From: Stenocarpella maydis
Taxonomy: Eukaryota > Ascomycota > Sordariomycetes > Diaporthales > Diaporthaceae
Direction: 5' to 3'
Length of the DNA stretch: 64,000 bases
NCBI GenBank assembly: GCA_002270565.1
Contig: NQMI01000076.1
Span: forward strand, 124,001-188,000
The position numbers and the translations under genes are program-made. Numbering within the stretch: the stretch's first letter is position 1; every line of letters starts with the position of its first letter. The notes under the pieces were generated by a model. That model made no database searches, had not been told where the DNA came from, and was given only the letters and a program-made list of their open reading frames with translations. This document shows positions 48,010 through 60,101 of the stretch, in pieces.

Positions 48010-50165
48010 CTACCTACTCCCCGAATCAGCACTATCACCCCGGAGCTTCTCATCCAACCTCTCGCTGGTCGACGTCACCCCGCCCTCACCACCAAAAACT
48101 CCATCCCCCCGCGAGCCGGCAGTCCCCGCCAGGCCGTCGCGCGAGCTGGTCCGCTGGAAGTACGCGTGAGCCTCGTCGGAGAACTCGTCGTCCCCCAGCA
48201 CCGCCGCCTCGCCCTTGATCTCCTTCTCCCTCTTCTCGGCCTCCTGTGCCTCCCAGTCCTTCCTTAGGTCCGTAATCTTCTGCTTCAGGTCCAGGTCCGG
48301 GTTGTAGTACTTGCCTACGCCCCTCCAGCGCTCCCACAGGCTGAGGTGGTTCGGGTGCACGGCGATGCCGTGGTACTCTGCCTCGCGGCCCTCGAGGATG
48401 TAGCGCCAGCGGCGCTCTTGTTCTTTCAGGTCCAGCCCCGTCGTGTCGGGCAGCCAGAGCCACGTCATGACCATGCCCGCGAGGCCGAACCAGGGTACAA
48501 CGTAGAAGCGCATCTGCGTGTCGATGTAGTTGTACAGCACTGAGGCGAGCAGGGCGCCGGCCTTGCCCATGCAGGCGGAGAAGCCGTGGGCCGATGCGCG
48601 GACCGGGGTGGGGAAGACCTCTGCGGCGACGAGGAAGGTGACGGCGTTGGGGCCGAACTGGTTGAAGAAGGAGGAGAGGTAGTACATTGCCTGGAAGGAG
48701 TGGATGCCCTCCGGGGAGGTGTAGTACTCGAGCTTGAAGGCCGGGATGACAAAGGTCAGGAAGCAGACGAGGAAGCCGATCTGCTGCATGTTCTTGCGGC
48801 CGTAGAGCTTGTTGTCGATGAGCAAGGAGGCGAGGTAGTAGCCGGCGAGGGCGACGATGATGTTGTAGAGGTTCCAGATCCAGTTGGTCATGACCGACTT
48901 TGAGTTGTCGCTGATGACCTCGATGAACTGCGACTGGAAGAGCTTGTTGCCGTAGAAGAAGACGTCGTTGCAGAACCAGCAGCCGGCGGTGGCGAGCAGG
49001 CGGCCGCCAAAGTATTTGAAGGTCAGGCGCAGCGAGTTGATGTCGTAGCCGGTGACGTTGTTCTTCTTCTTTGCGATCTGCAGCTGGCGCGACGCCTGCG
49101 GCATCTTATACGCACGGTAGTAGGCGAGCCAGAGGGTGCCGACGGCGGGGATGGCAAAGGACAGGCGGAAGACGACCTGGGTGCTCTGGGTGCCGTAGGG
49201 CCCGTCGCCCTGGCCGTGGTGGAAGATGAGCAGCAGGACGATGAGGAGGGCCTGGTTGGCCAGCTGGCCCCAGCCCTGCATGAGGAAGGCAGTGGTGACC
49301 TTGCGGCCGCGGTGCAGGCGGTCCTCGCGCGTCGAGACCTTACCGGCGCCCACGGCGCCCTCCATGGAGGACGTCGCGGTCATTGGGTACTCGCCGCCGA
49401 CGCCGAAGCTGTAGACGAAGAGGGACCAGGCGTAGCAGATGACCCAGCCTTCGAGGGTGGTGCCCCACGAGGCGGTGAGCATGATGAGACCAAGGACCAT
49501 GATGAGCGCGTCCTGGATGAGGCCGAACCGCCGACCTACCCAGTCACCAATAATCTGTGGGATGAGTTAGTATGAGCGACGTGGTCTCGCAAGATGAGGG
49601 ATTCGCGCGCGGGGCACTTTCAGCTACTTACACCAACGGCGATCTGACCGACCATGATGCCAACGACCTCGAGGTAGGTGACAGCCGCGATCCAGTTGAC
49701 GGAGCACTCGCCGTCGACGGTCTTGCTGCCCCAGCACTCCTTCCAGCCGTCGGTGGCGGCAAAGTAGCTGCTCAGGTTACCGATGGAGAAGAGCACGTAG
49801 CCCTCGAGCCCCAGGCCGGCACCGGGCAGGATGGCGTTGTGCCAGTACCAGCTCAGGGGGCTGAGGGGGTCCTTCTTCATCATGGCGCCGATCTGGGAGA
49901 GCTCCTTCTTCGCCTCGGCATTGTCGACCGAGGTGACGAACTTGATGCGCTTGGCCAGGGGCAGGTCGGCCCAGTAGACGCCCTCTGGTGTGAAGCTGTC
50001 GTCCGGGTGTGTGATGTAGTTGAAGATCTGGCGCTCCTCGTCGGAGGTGACGCCGGCGTGGGGCGGGTATTTGTATGCCTCATCGCCTGTCTCAGGGCCG
50101 TGGGGGACGGGGATCTCGCCCGTGGAGGGGTTGTGGTGTTTGTCGTGGGCGAGGAGGTTTGACAT
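48010..50165 (-). CDS. MFS transporter, phosphate/glycerophosphodiester-type
   Basis: Plasma-membrane secondary transporter of the major facilitator superfamily. The coding sequence is complement(join(48010..49554, 49632..50165)), 692 aa, larger than the usual 500-600. The intron is 77 nt (GTAAGT, branch TACTAAC, CACAG). The MFS motif between helices 2 and 3 is read across the junction (GIIGDWVGRRFG). The segment GVGGEYPMTATSSME resembles the G-x-GG-(D/E)-YP motif of phosphate:H+ symporters and Git1-like permeases, and helices are evident throughout. The first 100 residues form a hydrophilic N-terminal domain, and the last 120 a charged cytosolic tail. The substrate is not determinable from sequence; phosphate or a glycerophosphodiester is my best guess. 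Confidence 0.82.
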
Positions 50166-50586
50166 TTTGGCGGTTGGGCGAGAGGAAGCGGATATATATG
50201 GACGTGTGTGTGTGCGCTCGCGCGCGTGCGTGCACCCTCGTGGCTACTGAACCCTGGGACGGTGACGGTGTATCGAGATGTGAAGGGCCCTTTTTTTCTT
50301 TCTTTGTGCCTTTTCTCTCTTGGGGAAAAGTCCCTGATTCAAAGATGGGCGAGGGAGCCGCAGAGGGGGAGCTGTGGTCTTGACTACCGAACTCAAAAAG
50401 AAAAAGAGGGCGGACACGAGGATATGGGACGGGGAGGGTGGGAGGCTTTTAAGGAATGGCGGGCAGATGCGGCTGGTTGGCCCTGGTCGCAAAGGTCCCG
50501 ACGGCAAGGTTGCGAGGTCGCAAGGTGGGCAGCGGGCAAGCAGGCGAGGCGGAAGGGGTGGGCACCTCTCGCGGGGCTGGGGCTGG

Positions 50587-50625
50587 AGCTGGAGATGCAG
50601 ATGGAGATGGAGATGGAGCTTTTCG
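50587..50625 (+). repeat. GGAGATG-type short tandem repeat
   Basis: Imperfect hexamers (GGAGAT, GGAGCT, GCAGAT) repeated about six times in the upstream region of the MFS gene. Confidence 0.8.
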
Positions 50626-53600
50626 CAAGGGCCAGGATGTTCGGATGTCAGGGAGGTAGAGTATACTCGCAGAACCCGGTACGGTGTGTTGCATCAAGGT
50701 GGGTGAGGTTGAGCCCTGGGAAGAAACAAAAATACCTAGTACGGAGCTTAGTACGGTAGTGTATGGATGCACGTATACCAGTAAGGAAGAACAAAAAAAA
50801 GAGACCAACCCCACCCAAGCAGCCAAGCACATGCTGTGCCAACCGGTACGGAGTACAGGCGCAGGGGCCCCACAAAATAGGAAAGAAGTATGGGTCGAGG
50901 CGATGGAACGAGGGCTAGATGCTGCACCTGGCTGGGGCGAGGCGAGGCTCGGAGGCAAAATGGATAGACACCTCCTGTGGGCGATCAGTATACACTGCGA
51001 GCGAGAACCTTCCGTCGACGTGGACACTCTGACATGCTTTGACCGACAAGATGGTGCATCTTCTCGCACACTACCATGGTGATTTTTTCTTGTCGCGGTC
51101 AACTTGGCACACGGCTCGTTTCTGCCAAGGGTTGGCGCCCAAAGCTTGTTGCCGCCGGTGCGGCAGCCACAGCCCAGTCGCGGGCTCTGATGTCACTGCT
51201 CGAGTGCCCTCGGTGTCTCTTTCTGGCCATGCTGCCTGCCCATCCCGGGCTCGGTGGGTTGACACATCTCGGTCCGAGCTTGAAACCGACTGACCTTCAG
51301 CCCAGTCAGCCTACCAAGCCTGCATATCATTAATAATATCTTAGCTAGGTATCATCCGTCCCGACGCCAGGGTAAGATGGCGGTGGGTGACATGTCCGCA
51401 CCACGTTGATATTACACAAACACAGACACACAAACTACGGTACACCCGACCGGGCCGCGAATCTACCGTGGACAAGGTATTGTTTCTCATACCGTCCAGC
51501 CCTCTGTTTCGCATTTGATATGAGGCCTTATACACTAACTACGTGCAGCGCCCAGCGGTTCGACACCAGGACTTGATTCGATGTCGGTGAACACAACATG
51601 GATCCACTGGGGGCACACATGCTGTACACACAGTCTGCAAAAGAAGGAAAAAGAACAAAAAAAAAAGATACGTACCCCCCTCGTCCGCCCTACTGGTCCC
51701 AACCCTGGTTCCACACACCCGCCGCGGCGGCTTCTGCCAGGGCCCAGCTGGCACCTTCCCCCAATCAGGGCGGCCTGGTCGAGCAAGAGGCCCTGCAAAA
51801 ACCCTGCAGGGCCCTTCAAGGTGGGGGGATCGCCAAGCCTCCCGCATTGCCCAATCACAATCCCTAATTGCCCACGTGCACCTCTGACAGGACGTCCGAG
51901 CTCGACGACATGTCGTCCCCTTCACGTCAAGCTGTTCTGTCCTTTGTGCGTACCGCAATCCACCTCCACCCCCCGTCGCCACCGGCGCCCCAATGCGACC
52001 GACGATGTAACCACCGACGCCTGCTGCTCCGGATGTTGCATCCTCCTGTACGGGCGGGAACGGCCAACAGCTCGCATGCGTGTGTGGGCGCGTGCATCTG
52101 CCGTGCGTCCTTGCACTAACACGGTGGGACCTAGGACTGAGACTAATAGGGCCATCCATCCTGCGACGCGACGACCATGGCGAGGCTTGCCCGGGGAGAG
52201 ATGGATGGGGGCCAGCTTGCAGATCTGACATGCATGTCGGTTCTGACGGGATGGGGAATATACACGTACAAATGGCGCAACAAGGCACGCAAGGCGTGAT
52301 ACCTGCATCGAGGCGAGCCCCATCGGAAACAGAATCTTGATATGCGACGGGCAATACGGGCAGGGCTCGAGTGTTTGGATGGCGTTTTCCCGAGCCGGCT
52401 GCCCATCATCCCCCACCGCTTGATGTCCATCACAACAGGGCAAGCCAAGAGCCAAGAGCCAAGAGAGAGAACCACAAAGCTTGACCTGACATCGTGGGCA
52501 GGGCGGGAAAACGAAACGCTCGCCGGATGGTGATCCCCGTCGCCGCGCCGGGAGCTGGTGGGCTTTCGTAGCGGCACTAACTAGCGACCGACCAAACCTG
52601 GGTTGGTCACCGAGCAGCATCATCGGTGTGTATGAGACGCTTGCTGCCTACGCCTGCGTCTGCGCCGGCATCACCCACGCCGTGCCATGGGGGTCTATTT
52701 TTGGAATGCCTGTAGGGAGGCAGCGCATCTGCATAGCTTAGGCTATGGACGGCACGGTGTTCGCCGGTGGGAGGGGGCCAGGACAAATCATCGCACCATG
52801 CACATGATGCATGAACGATGTTCAGCTCCGCCGATGCCTGAGACCCGGACACGGGCACTCACTCGGTCAAGGAAGGAACCAGGCTCGCCGCGTCCGAGTC
52901 GGCACCGGGCCGAGGGTATGATTTATTCGCCTTCAGGGTCCCGGGGAAGGAGAAAACGGGCCATGGTGGTTGTCTCCCTATGCCCTCACCGGCGGTGGGC
53001 TAGAACTTCACCCCCCCCCCAAACCAAATCTCGTCCCTTTCCTTTTCTTTCTCTCTTCTTTCATCCTCCGTCGCAATGAATGACTCGGACAACCTGACGC
53101 TGGGCCTCCCGTCTGGAACAGGCAACTGGTCACACGACACACTCGTTGCATTCCGCCAAGTGCCCAAGCACGCCTACGGGCGGCGGGCGGCTTGGCGCCC
53201 GCCGGCAGAGCATTTGGCTTGGGCGCGGGTACTCGCGAAAAGAAGATTTCCTCCCGTCCACCCTCTGCCCGCCCCAAGCTTTCCCTTGGCGATGCCGTGG
53301 CATTGCTTGCTGCCCATGTCTCCGAGATGAGGGATTATACTATACCAGGAGGGCCTGGTGCTGCCCCCCCCCCTGTTCTGGTCCCCTGCAGGGGCAGGCG
53401 GCGGCGGCCACGACAACCACCACCACTCCGCCTCTGCCTTTCCCGGTTGGTCATATTTGTCCGAGCAGATATAGGGCACACTGCGTTGCTATTGCTGATC
53501 ATCGTATGGTTTTTTTTTGGTTGGCATTTACCGTTTTCTTCCTTGTTTCTTTCCGAGTCAGAGTGGTGGACAGTGAGAGTCACTCGAGTCCTGACGTCGA

Positions 53601-55148
53601 GGCGTTTGCCCACGTGCTCGCCGTGACCCCCGGCTTCCAGGTCTACCCCGCCCCCCCTTTTCCACCAAGTCCAGTGGGCTCTCTGGTATCAGAATACCGC
53701 CGAACTTTAGCACATGGTGATTTGTTTTGGGGAATCAAAATGAGAATTCATGTTCAATGCACCCCCAACAAATTACCGCGCTTGATATTGGTTTTCAAGC
53801 CCGTTGGTCAACTCCCGCGGGCCTTCTTCCCGGGGTCAATCGTGCCCTTTTCAGGGTTCGGGGTACGCAGACCCAGAGTTGACGCCATCCGACGCTGTCT
53901 ATTTAGACTTTCGTCTTTTTAAAATGACGGTGCTCGTGTTAAATTTGTCTTTTTCCCTTCGCTCCTCCCCGGGACTCTCCTGGAATCTGCAAAACCCAAT
54001 CGCTCGTACCTCGGTAAGATGGCCCCTCGTCATATCCCCGCCCCCAGTCTTTTCTCTTTTGTAGTTGCAATAGTATGTATAGTTCCCTTCAGTAAAGTTC
54101 TGTCCTGCAATCAGGCGAATCCGAGGTTATTAGACTAGCGAGGGAGACGTGCCGGTGGCATGGGTCTTGTCACCGGCCATCAACGGCTCGAGGTAAGGGG
54201 CTTCTCAAGAACGGCCGCGGGCAGTTCCCGTATCAGGCATGCTGCAATCCTGCTTGTTTGGTTGAGCACGTTCTATTAAGGGACCGCTTTGGTCACCTTT
54301 TCTTTTAAAAATTGAGAATTAAAGGTTCCGTAACCCAGTTATGCAACTTGAGCACATGCATCCGGTTCCGAGGACGTTATTGACTTCGGTGACTATTGCT
54401 GTCATGGCCATTTTGGCTAAATTCAGTCATCTCTTGTGTTCCAACGTCAAATAATCACTTGGACAGGCCATCGTTGAGAGGTCGAGAACCTTGTATTGTG
54501 TTTTTTTGTTTTAACTTCCAAGCTTATGAGATGTTCCCTGACAACAGGGGATATTCACGGAAATAGCCAGCATCTGGCTGTGGATGCTCTAATCTCGCGT
54601 GGTGTCGGGCAACGGTAATGTTTTAGGCATGTGGAAATTCCTACCACGTGAGCTTTCAGCCGCACGTGCTGCCTCCGCCTGGGTATCGTGAGCACCTCTC
54701 CCTGTCTGGGAACGTGCAACTGAGCCTGCCTCAACGAGGCCTCGCAGAATGGGTGCCCAGAGTTTGGGTTATCCTGGGGAGGCGTGTCAGAGCCCGGGGG
54801 GCGCCGTCAGCCACACCCACCACAGTTACGCGCGGAGCCCCCTGGACAAGGCGGCTGAGGTCAGGACTTGACAACCCCCACCCTGGCTCAGTGTCGTCGG
54901 GGGAACATACTCGACCTGGCCGGCAATGTGTTACGCCCCAAAGATATGCGGGCGGCAGATGATGCTGCAACTGACGAGCCCCCTGGGGAAACACCAGCCC
55001 GAGCAAAGAACAAATCCGACTCAAGAACGAACATCAACGTCAGCGGCGCATTTTACTCTTGATCCTGCCAGGCCGCCGCGAGCCAGATGGCCGCCCGGGG
55101 CCGAGGCGGCTCCACGACCAGCACATGTCGTCCATCAGCGTCCTCGCC

Positions 55149-55168
55149 GCCCCCCCCGGGGGGGGGGG
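55149..55168. repeat. Poly-C/poly-G inverted run
   Basis: A run of about nine C immediately followed by about eleven to twelve G. It is a perfect self-complementary GC hairpin sequence, prone to polymerase slippage and sequencing error, so the exact lengths should be treated with caution. Confidence 0.85.
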
Positions 55169-55835
55169 TCTTACTGGCGCACTACGCGCACTCGGAAGCG
55201 GCGGTGCTCTCTCTCCATGATGCGGTCCTTGGCGGTCGCTATCGCGCTGCATAAGATACGTTTCACGCAGCTGGCCGAGCCGGATATCAAGGATGATGTG
55301 AAGAGAAGGCATACTTATTGGGCAGAGGGTGCCGCTGGGGGCTGGGAGGTCCGAGGATGTGGCAGGGCAGGCGGTTTTCCTTGGGGTCCGAGTATCTCAG
55401 TGGGTACATGTGGTTCATGTATGTTGATGGGGGTCGTTTGTTAATTTGCAGTTGGCGGCTTGTAGGAGCTCCATTTCCATTAGACAACAGGCGCGTGTAC
55501 CCTCGGTTGAGATGCTGATGCTAGGATCCACCATCGGAGTGGCGATGGAAAATGCATTCGATAAGGTCAGTGCCCCAGCACCGATATCTTATGCAATTGG
55601 TTGGAAGACGAGCTTTCCACCCGTGTATCTGACAGCTTCTGTGAAAATATTCATCAATTTCGGTGAGTTGCTTCTCCTACGACCTGGAGTTGGTTGAGCC
55701 TTAGTTTATATCCATTCTGGCATATTAGTTGCCTCATCGCCCGAGACCCGTAACTAGATGATCCCCAAGGTATGCTTCCTAGGGGTTTAGGCCTACCGTG
55801 CCACGCTGGAACCCACGCAGACCCACGATTGGTTT

Positions 55836-56428
55836 CTACTCGATGACTGGAACGTCCATTTTTCTCTCCAGAAAAGCCCGCCAGTTCGCGGCGTAGAACC
55901 CCCCAATTTTAACATGTTCCTTTGGGCGGAGTTTTCCCAGGGCTCGGATAAAACCAAGGCTCATTCCTAAACCCCTGTCGTGATATTCGTCCCAATACAC
56001 CTCCAGCCTTTCAAATTGGGCTCCTTGCCGTCGGCGGCGAGCAGGTCGAAGAGACGCGCCCAATCCAATTTCTTTATGCTGTACTCCATGCCAATTTTAA
56101 ATGGGCCACGGGTCGAGACATCATTGTCGACGTTCCTGTAGATCCACAGGGTCGAGAGTTGAGTGGCGTCGTTGCTCTGGAGCCGGTCGTAGAGATGAGA
56201 AGGGTCCGAGATGGTGACATCGAATTCAGTGATTTCTGGCAAGCCCTATTCTCGGAAGACTTCCTCGATATGGAAAAGTTTGTGCAGGCCCCTGGCCCCC
56301 GAGAGCCCTGCACAGCACGAATTATCAATGTCATCCCAGTTGGGTCTTGTTCTCCCTTCCTCGCTCCGCCTGTGGCAAATGTTCGAAGTCGGTGGCCCCC
56401 AGAAGCCTATCCGGAGTCGAGTGCCCAT
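55836..56428 (-). pseudogene. Broken fungal-specific gene (F-box-associated-type hypothetical)
   Basis: Remnant of a gene of a fungal-only hypothetical family. On the minus strand a readable frame (…SCCAGLSGARGLHKLFHIEE VFRE) meets a TAG at 56246-56248, continues in the same frame with LPEITEFDVTISDPSHLYDR and KIGMEYSIKKLDWARLFDLL, then must shift frame near 56030 to continue FERLEVYWDEYHDRGLGMSL and end WRAFLERKMDVPVIE at 55836. One nonsense codon plus one frameshift argue for a pseudogene, although a small intron cannot be excluded. The C-terminal block (LE-x-YWDEYHD … FIR-x-LG) recurs in many fungal proteins of unknown function, as I recall. No start codon is assignable. Confidence 0.6.
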
Positions 56429-57217
56429 ATTGAGACCTGGAAATTTCGAACAGAATTATAGCGTAAAACTATCTAAGAAGACAGTTTCCACGGCAAAATG
56501 TGCACCCAGGCAATGACGGAAGGGGAAGAGAGGAAACTACGAAAGCACAATTCATCTAGGGAAGTGTGTGTTGGGCGCCCACTCTCGTGTAACTTGGCCG
56601 CATATTCTGCCTTCATGTTATTGGCCAAACATTACCAACTCGTGCATTCACATCACCAGGTGGTTGGAATAGGACTGCCAATCGACTACACCCTCCCCCC
56701 ACTTCACATAGCTCTTCTCGGTGGCAGCTTTTCTGAGCCAGGCAATACTCAAGCCAAAACTAACTTATTACCTAGGTAGGTCGGGAAATTTGGCATGGTA
56801 CACTAACACCCAATCATCTTGCATAATTGAGTCCTTTTTAACACAAAGTCGGATGCTTGATCTTCGGTGCATGTGCTTATCAACCATCAGCTGGACTCCT
56901 ACTGGATGATGGCTGTCTCATTTTTCAGCTTGGCGTAAGACTGTCTATAGTCTCTGTGCTGGATCCAATCATCCGTTCGAAAATTTGTATTTGGAGCCCG
57001 CCACAAGGATTTGTTTGGAACACACATTGATAAGCCCCGCAGTAGGGTGTCATTGGTAATAATCTTGACCAGTTGAAACACTCGTAGACGGCGACTATAA
57101 GCACTTGCCGCGATGTCCATTCAGGCTGGAAAGCATCTTCGCCCTGTTTACTCACTTCGCGCTGATTCCTTGGCTTCTCCTTTTTACTGAAAGCCTGTCT
57201 CATATTCGAAATCGAAA
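56429..57217. other. Upstream region of the permease gene
   Basis: Moderately AT-rich, with no gene supported. A 106-codon minus-strand frame (56925-57245) overlaps the permease start and looks spurious. Confidence 0.45.
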
Positions 57218-59101
57218 ATGGTCTCGAAAAGTGTTGTTTTGACATCAGAAGCCGAGGAAGGCGGCCACGTCATGCCTTGCGAGCATATTACTCAACGCGA
57301 GGTGACCAGTGTCTCGGCAGTGTCTGAGAAATATGGCAACCGATTTGACGAGAGCGATATGGACCGCATGGGGAAGTTGCAAGAGCTCAGAGTAAATAAA
57401 CTGACTGCACCAAGACAAAAAGGTCATATAAAGAATCTGACATAAGTTAATACGAGTAGCGGAACTTCAAATTTTTGACAATTTTTGGTTATTCCGTGAT
57501 TCTCGGGGCCACCTGGGAATTTTCTCTCATGTTGGTTAACTTCGTTTGAAGCTGTAAAAAGACCATTCACTGAGCCATAAACAGTATCATTGGAATTCCA
57601 CTTAGCAACGGAGGAACAGCTGGTGGAATTTGGATGTTCCTTTACGTGTGCTTCGGCATGTTTTTCGTCATGCTCTCAATGGCCGAGATTGCATCAATGT
57701 AAGTAGCAAAGCCTTGCCACTTCAGGCTCTTCACTGACCGACCAAGGGCGCCCACGTCCGGTGGCCAGTATCACTGGGTTTCTGAACTGGCTCCCAAGCA
57801 ACATCAGAAGTTTCTGAGCTATCTCGTTGGTATGTCCCATTTAGACCCCACTCACAATAACAAGTCTGATATGATAGAATCAGGCTGGATGTGTGTTATC
57901 GGATGGCAGGCCGCTATGGCTACTGTTGCTCTTGCGACCACGCAGCAACTCCAAGGTTTGATAGCCCTGAACATACCATCGTATTCGGCCAAAGGATGGC
58001 ACGGTACCCTCCTTAGCATCGCCGTTACCTTATTCGCCATTATCTGGAATACTATCTTTGTGAACAAACTTCCTGTCATTGAAGTCTTTGGGTTAATGCT
58101 TCACGCATCTGCATTTGTGGTCTTTGTTTCCGTTCTATGGGTCATGGCCCCACGCTCGGACCCAAAGACTATATGGACCAAATTTGAGGACAACAGTGGG
58201 TGGGGAAACATTGGCCTCTCGACTCTTGTTGGTATTCTCGGACCTATCGTGACTCTCATCGGCTCAGACTCTTCATGCCACCTGGCAGAGGAGCTGAGAG
58301 ACGCAGCATGGGTACTTCCAAGGGCCATGGTCGCCACTGCTCTGGCTAATTATGCGCTTGGTTTCGTGATGACGGTTACCATCATGTCCAGCTTAGGGAA
58401 TGACCTATCTGCAGTCCTCTCCACAAGACTCGGACAACCATGGATGCAAGTCCTCCTCAACGCGACAGGGTCCAGAGTTGGAACTTCCGTCTTGGCCGCA
58501 GTCGTCTGGATCCTGATGCTCTTCTGCTGCATCAACCAGGTCACTACCTCATCACGCCAGCTCTTCGCGTTTGCACGGGATAGGGGCCTTCCGTTTTCAA
58601 CATTCCTAGCCTATGTAAGATACATCTGTTTTGTCGCTACTATCTGCATAGCTGACATTGAATGACCAGGTTCACCCTGGCTGGGATGTTCCCGTGAATG
58701 CAGTTTTAGTGACCCTACTCTGTACTATTTTGCTCGCACTTATCATTATCGGATCGACAATAGCGTTCAACGTCATTACATCTCTTGGTCAACTAGGGCT
58801 TGTCTCCTCGTACATCATTGTCATTGCCTGTGTGTTTGCGGAAAGGCTCAAAGGGCAAGCCCTCCTTCCTTCTCGTTTCAGTCTTGGCAAATTCGGATTT
58901 CTGGTCAACGGAATAGCTCTTTTGTTTCTGAGTTTAGCTTTTGTCTTTTTGTTCTTCCCGGTAGTGCCTGCCCCGACTGCTGATAATATGAACTGGAGTT
59001 GCCTTCTATTTGGGTTCATCCTCGGGTTCTCGCTCATTTACTATTGGATTTGGGGAAGACACTTCTATGTTGGACCAGTGGAATACATCAAGAACCGATA
59101 G
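57218..59101 (+). CDS. APC-superfamily permease (amino acid/GABA/choline type)
   Basis: Plasma-membrane or vacuolar permease of the ACT/GABA-permease group. The coding sequence is join(57218..57391, 57460..57530, 57585..57698, 57747..57829, 57884..58614, 58670..59101), 534 aa. The junctions rebuild the family pattern: DMDRMGKLQELR followed by NFKFLTIFGYSV, then LSNGGTAGGIW, SMAEIASMAPTSGGQYHWVS (the conserved APC motif) and GWMCVIGWQAA. About ten further helices follow, with SRQLFAFARDRGLPFS late in exon 5. Introns are 48-68 nt; the intron 2 donor (GTTGGT) is weak. All six exons are in frame without stops, so the gene appears intact despite lying 100 bp from degraded AT-rich DNA. Substrate unknown. 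Confidence 0.87.
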
Positions 59102-59814
59102 TGACCTTTGTTGACCATTTTCTTTTTGTTTAAGTTTAACGCCTGCAGCAGGTTCTCTGCAAATTCGCTTAGCTATACATTCAGGCTTCTTCTTCCTATC
59201 CTGGGATAAACCTTGTGTATTTCTTATAAAGCCTTTTTTAATATTTCTTAAAAATGACAAAATATTATCAAACCGTCATTATATACTAATAATTAAATTT
59301 AATTTAATTATGATATTTATTTAATTAATAATAGATATATAAGTAAAATAATTTTCTTAAGGATATTGAATTTAATCTTTATATACAACCTTTGGGTATT
59401 AATAACTAAATAGGCTATTTATACCTATGTTTTAATATAAGCCTTTTAAAGTTTATATAAATTAGTAAATATATTAAATATTATCTTAATTAGGAAAGAA
59501 ACCTTAAATTAGCTAGCTTATCTAGTATCAGGGCCCGTTATGCCACTAGTGCTAAGGGGCCCGGAGGTAGGCTTGCTGCGGATAATTAAACTACTATATA
59601 GGCCCCTATCGGGCCTTATTAGAGATACTAGCTACTATATAGTAGCGGCTAAGTAGTAAGGGCCCTTAGTAGAAGACTAGCCTCCTTAGATTTAATTAAC
59701 TATTCCTGTCCTTCTAAACATGCTAGTCTTATTACTCTACCTTTACTTCTATAACCCTAATAAATTAAACCTCTACCCCTATATAGGAGGTAGATTAATA
59801 AGGCTATATTACTA

Positions 59815-60100
59815 AGTTAAAGAAGCTATAAAGAAGTAATAAGAGTACTGTAACTATAAGAAAGCTATAAAGAAGCAGCAGAAGCACTATAACTATAAAG
59901 AAGCCATAAAGAAGCTATAAGGAAACTATAAAGAAGCTACAGAAGTACTATAAGGAAGCTATAAAGAAGTAGCAGAAGTATTATAATTATGACGAAGTAA
60001 TAGAAATATTATAAAGAAGCTATAATAGAGTAATAAAAGTATTATAAGAGAAGCTATAAGGAAGTAATAAAAGTATTATAAGGAAATAATAAAGAAGTAA
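59815..60100 (+). repeat. Degenerate AAGAAGCTATAAA minisatellite
   Basis: About 285 bp of imperfect repeats alternating GAAGCTATAAAGAAG with (T/C)A(A/G)(T/C)AGAAGTA(C/T)TATAA units. It ends exactly where LTR copy D begins, so the LTR may have inserted into or beside the array. Confidence 0.75.
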
Positions 60101-60101
60101 T

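Larger units (their letters stand above)
50166..55835. other. 5.7-kb normal-GC region without recognisable genes
   Basis: Upstream of the MFS gene. Many overlapping open frames up to 271 codons exist on both strands, but none has a domain, consistent codon use or splice partner that I trust. Features seen: GGAGATG-type hexamer repeats at 50587-50625, a poly-C run at 53010-53020, a pyrimidine-rich leader-like tract ending at an ATG at 53076 (MNDSDNLTLG, 84 codons), and a C9/G12 run at 55149-55168. It could hold regulatory DNA, noncoding transcripts or a lineage-specific gene. Confidence 0.5.

Noticed and set aside
51539..52623. Two long minus-strand frames (271 and 233 codons) in the gene-poor region
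   Set aside because: They overlap each other and plus-strand frames, are Cys/Arg/Pro-rich without pattern, and have no splice partner or domain; GC-rich DNA gives such frames by chance.
53146..53922. A 258-codon plus-strand frame
   Set aside because: Composition is erratic, it begins mid-sequence without a good start context, and it overlaps poly-pyrimidine tracts; no family is recognisable.
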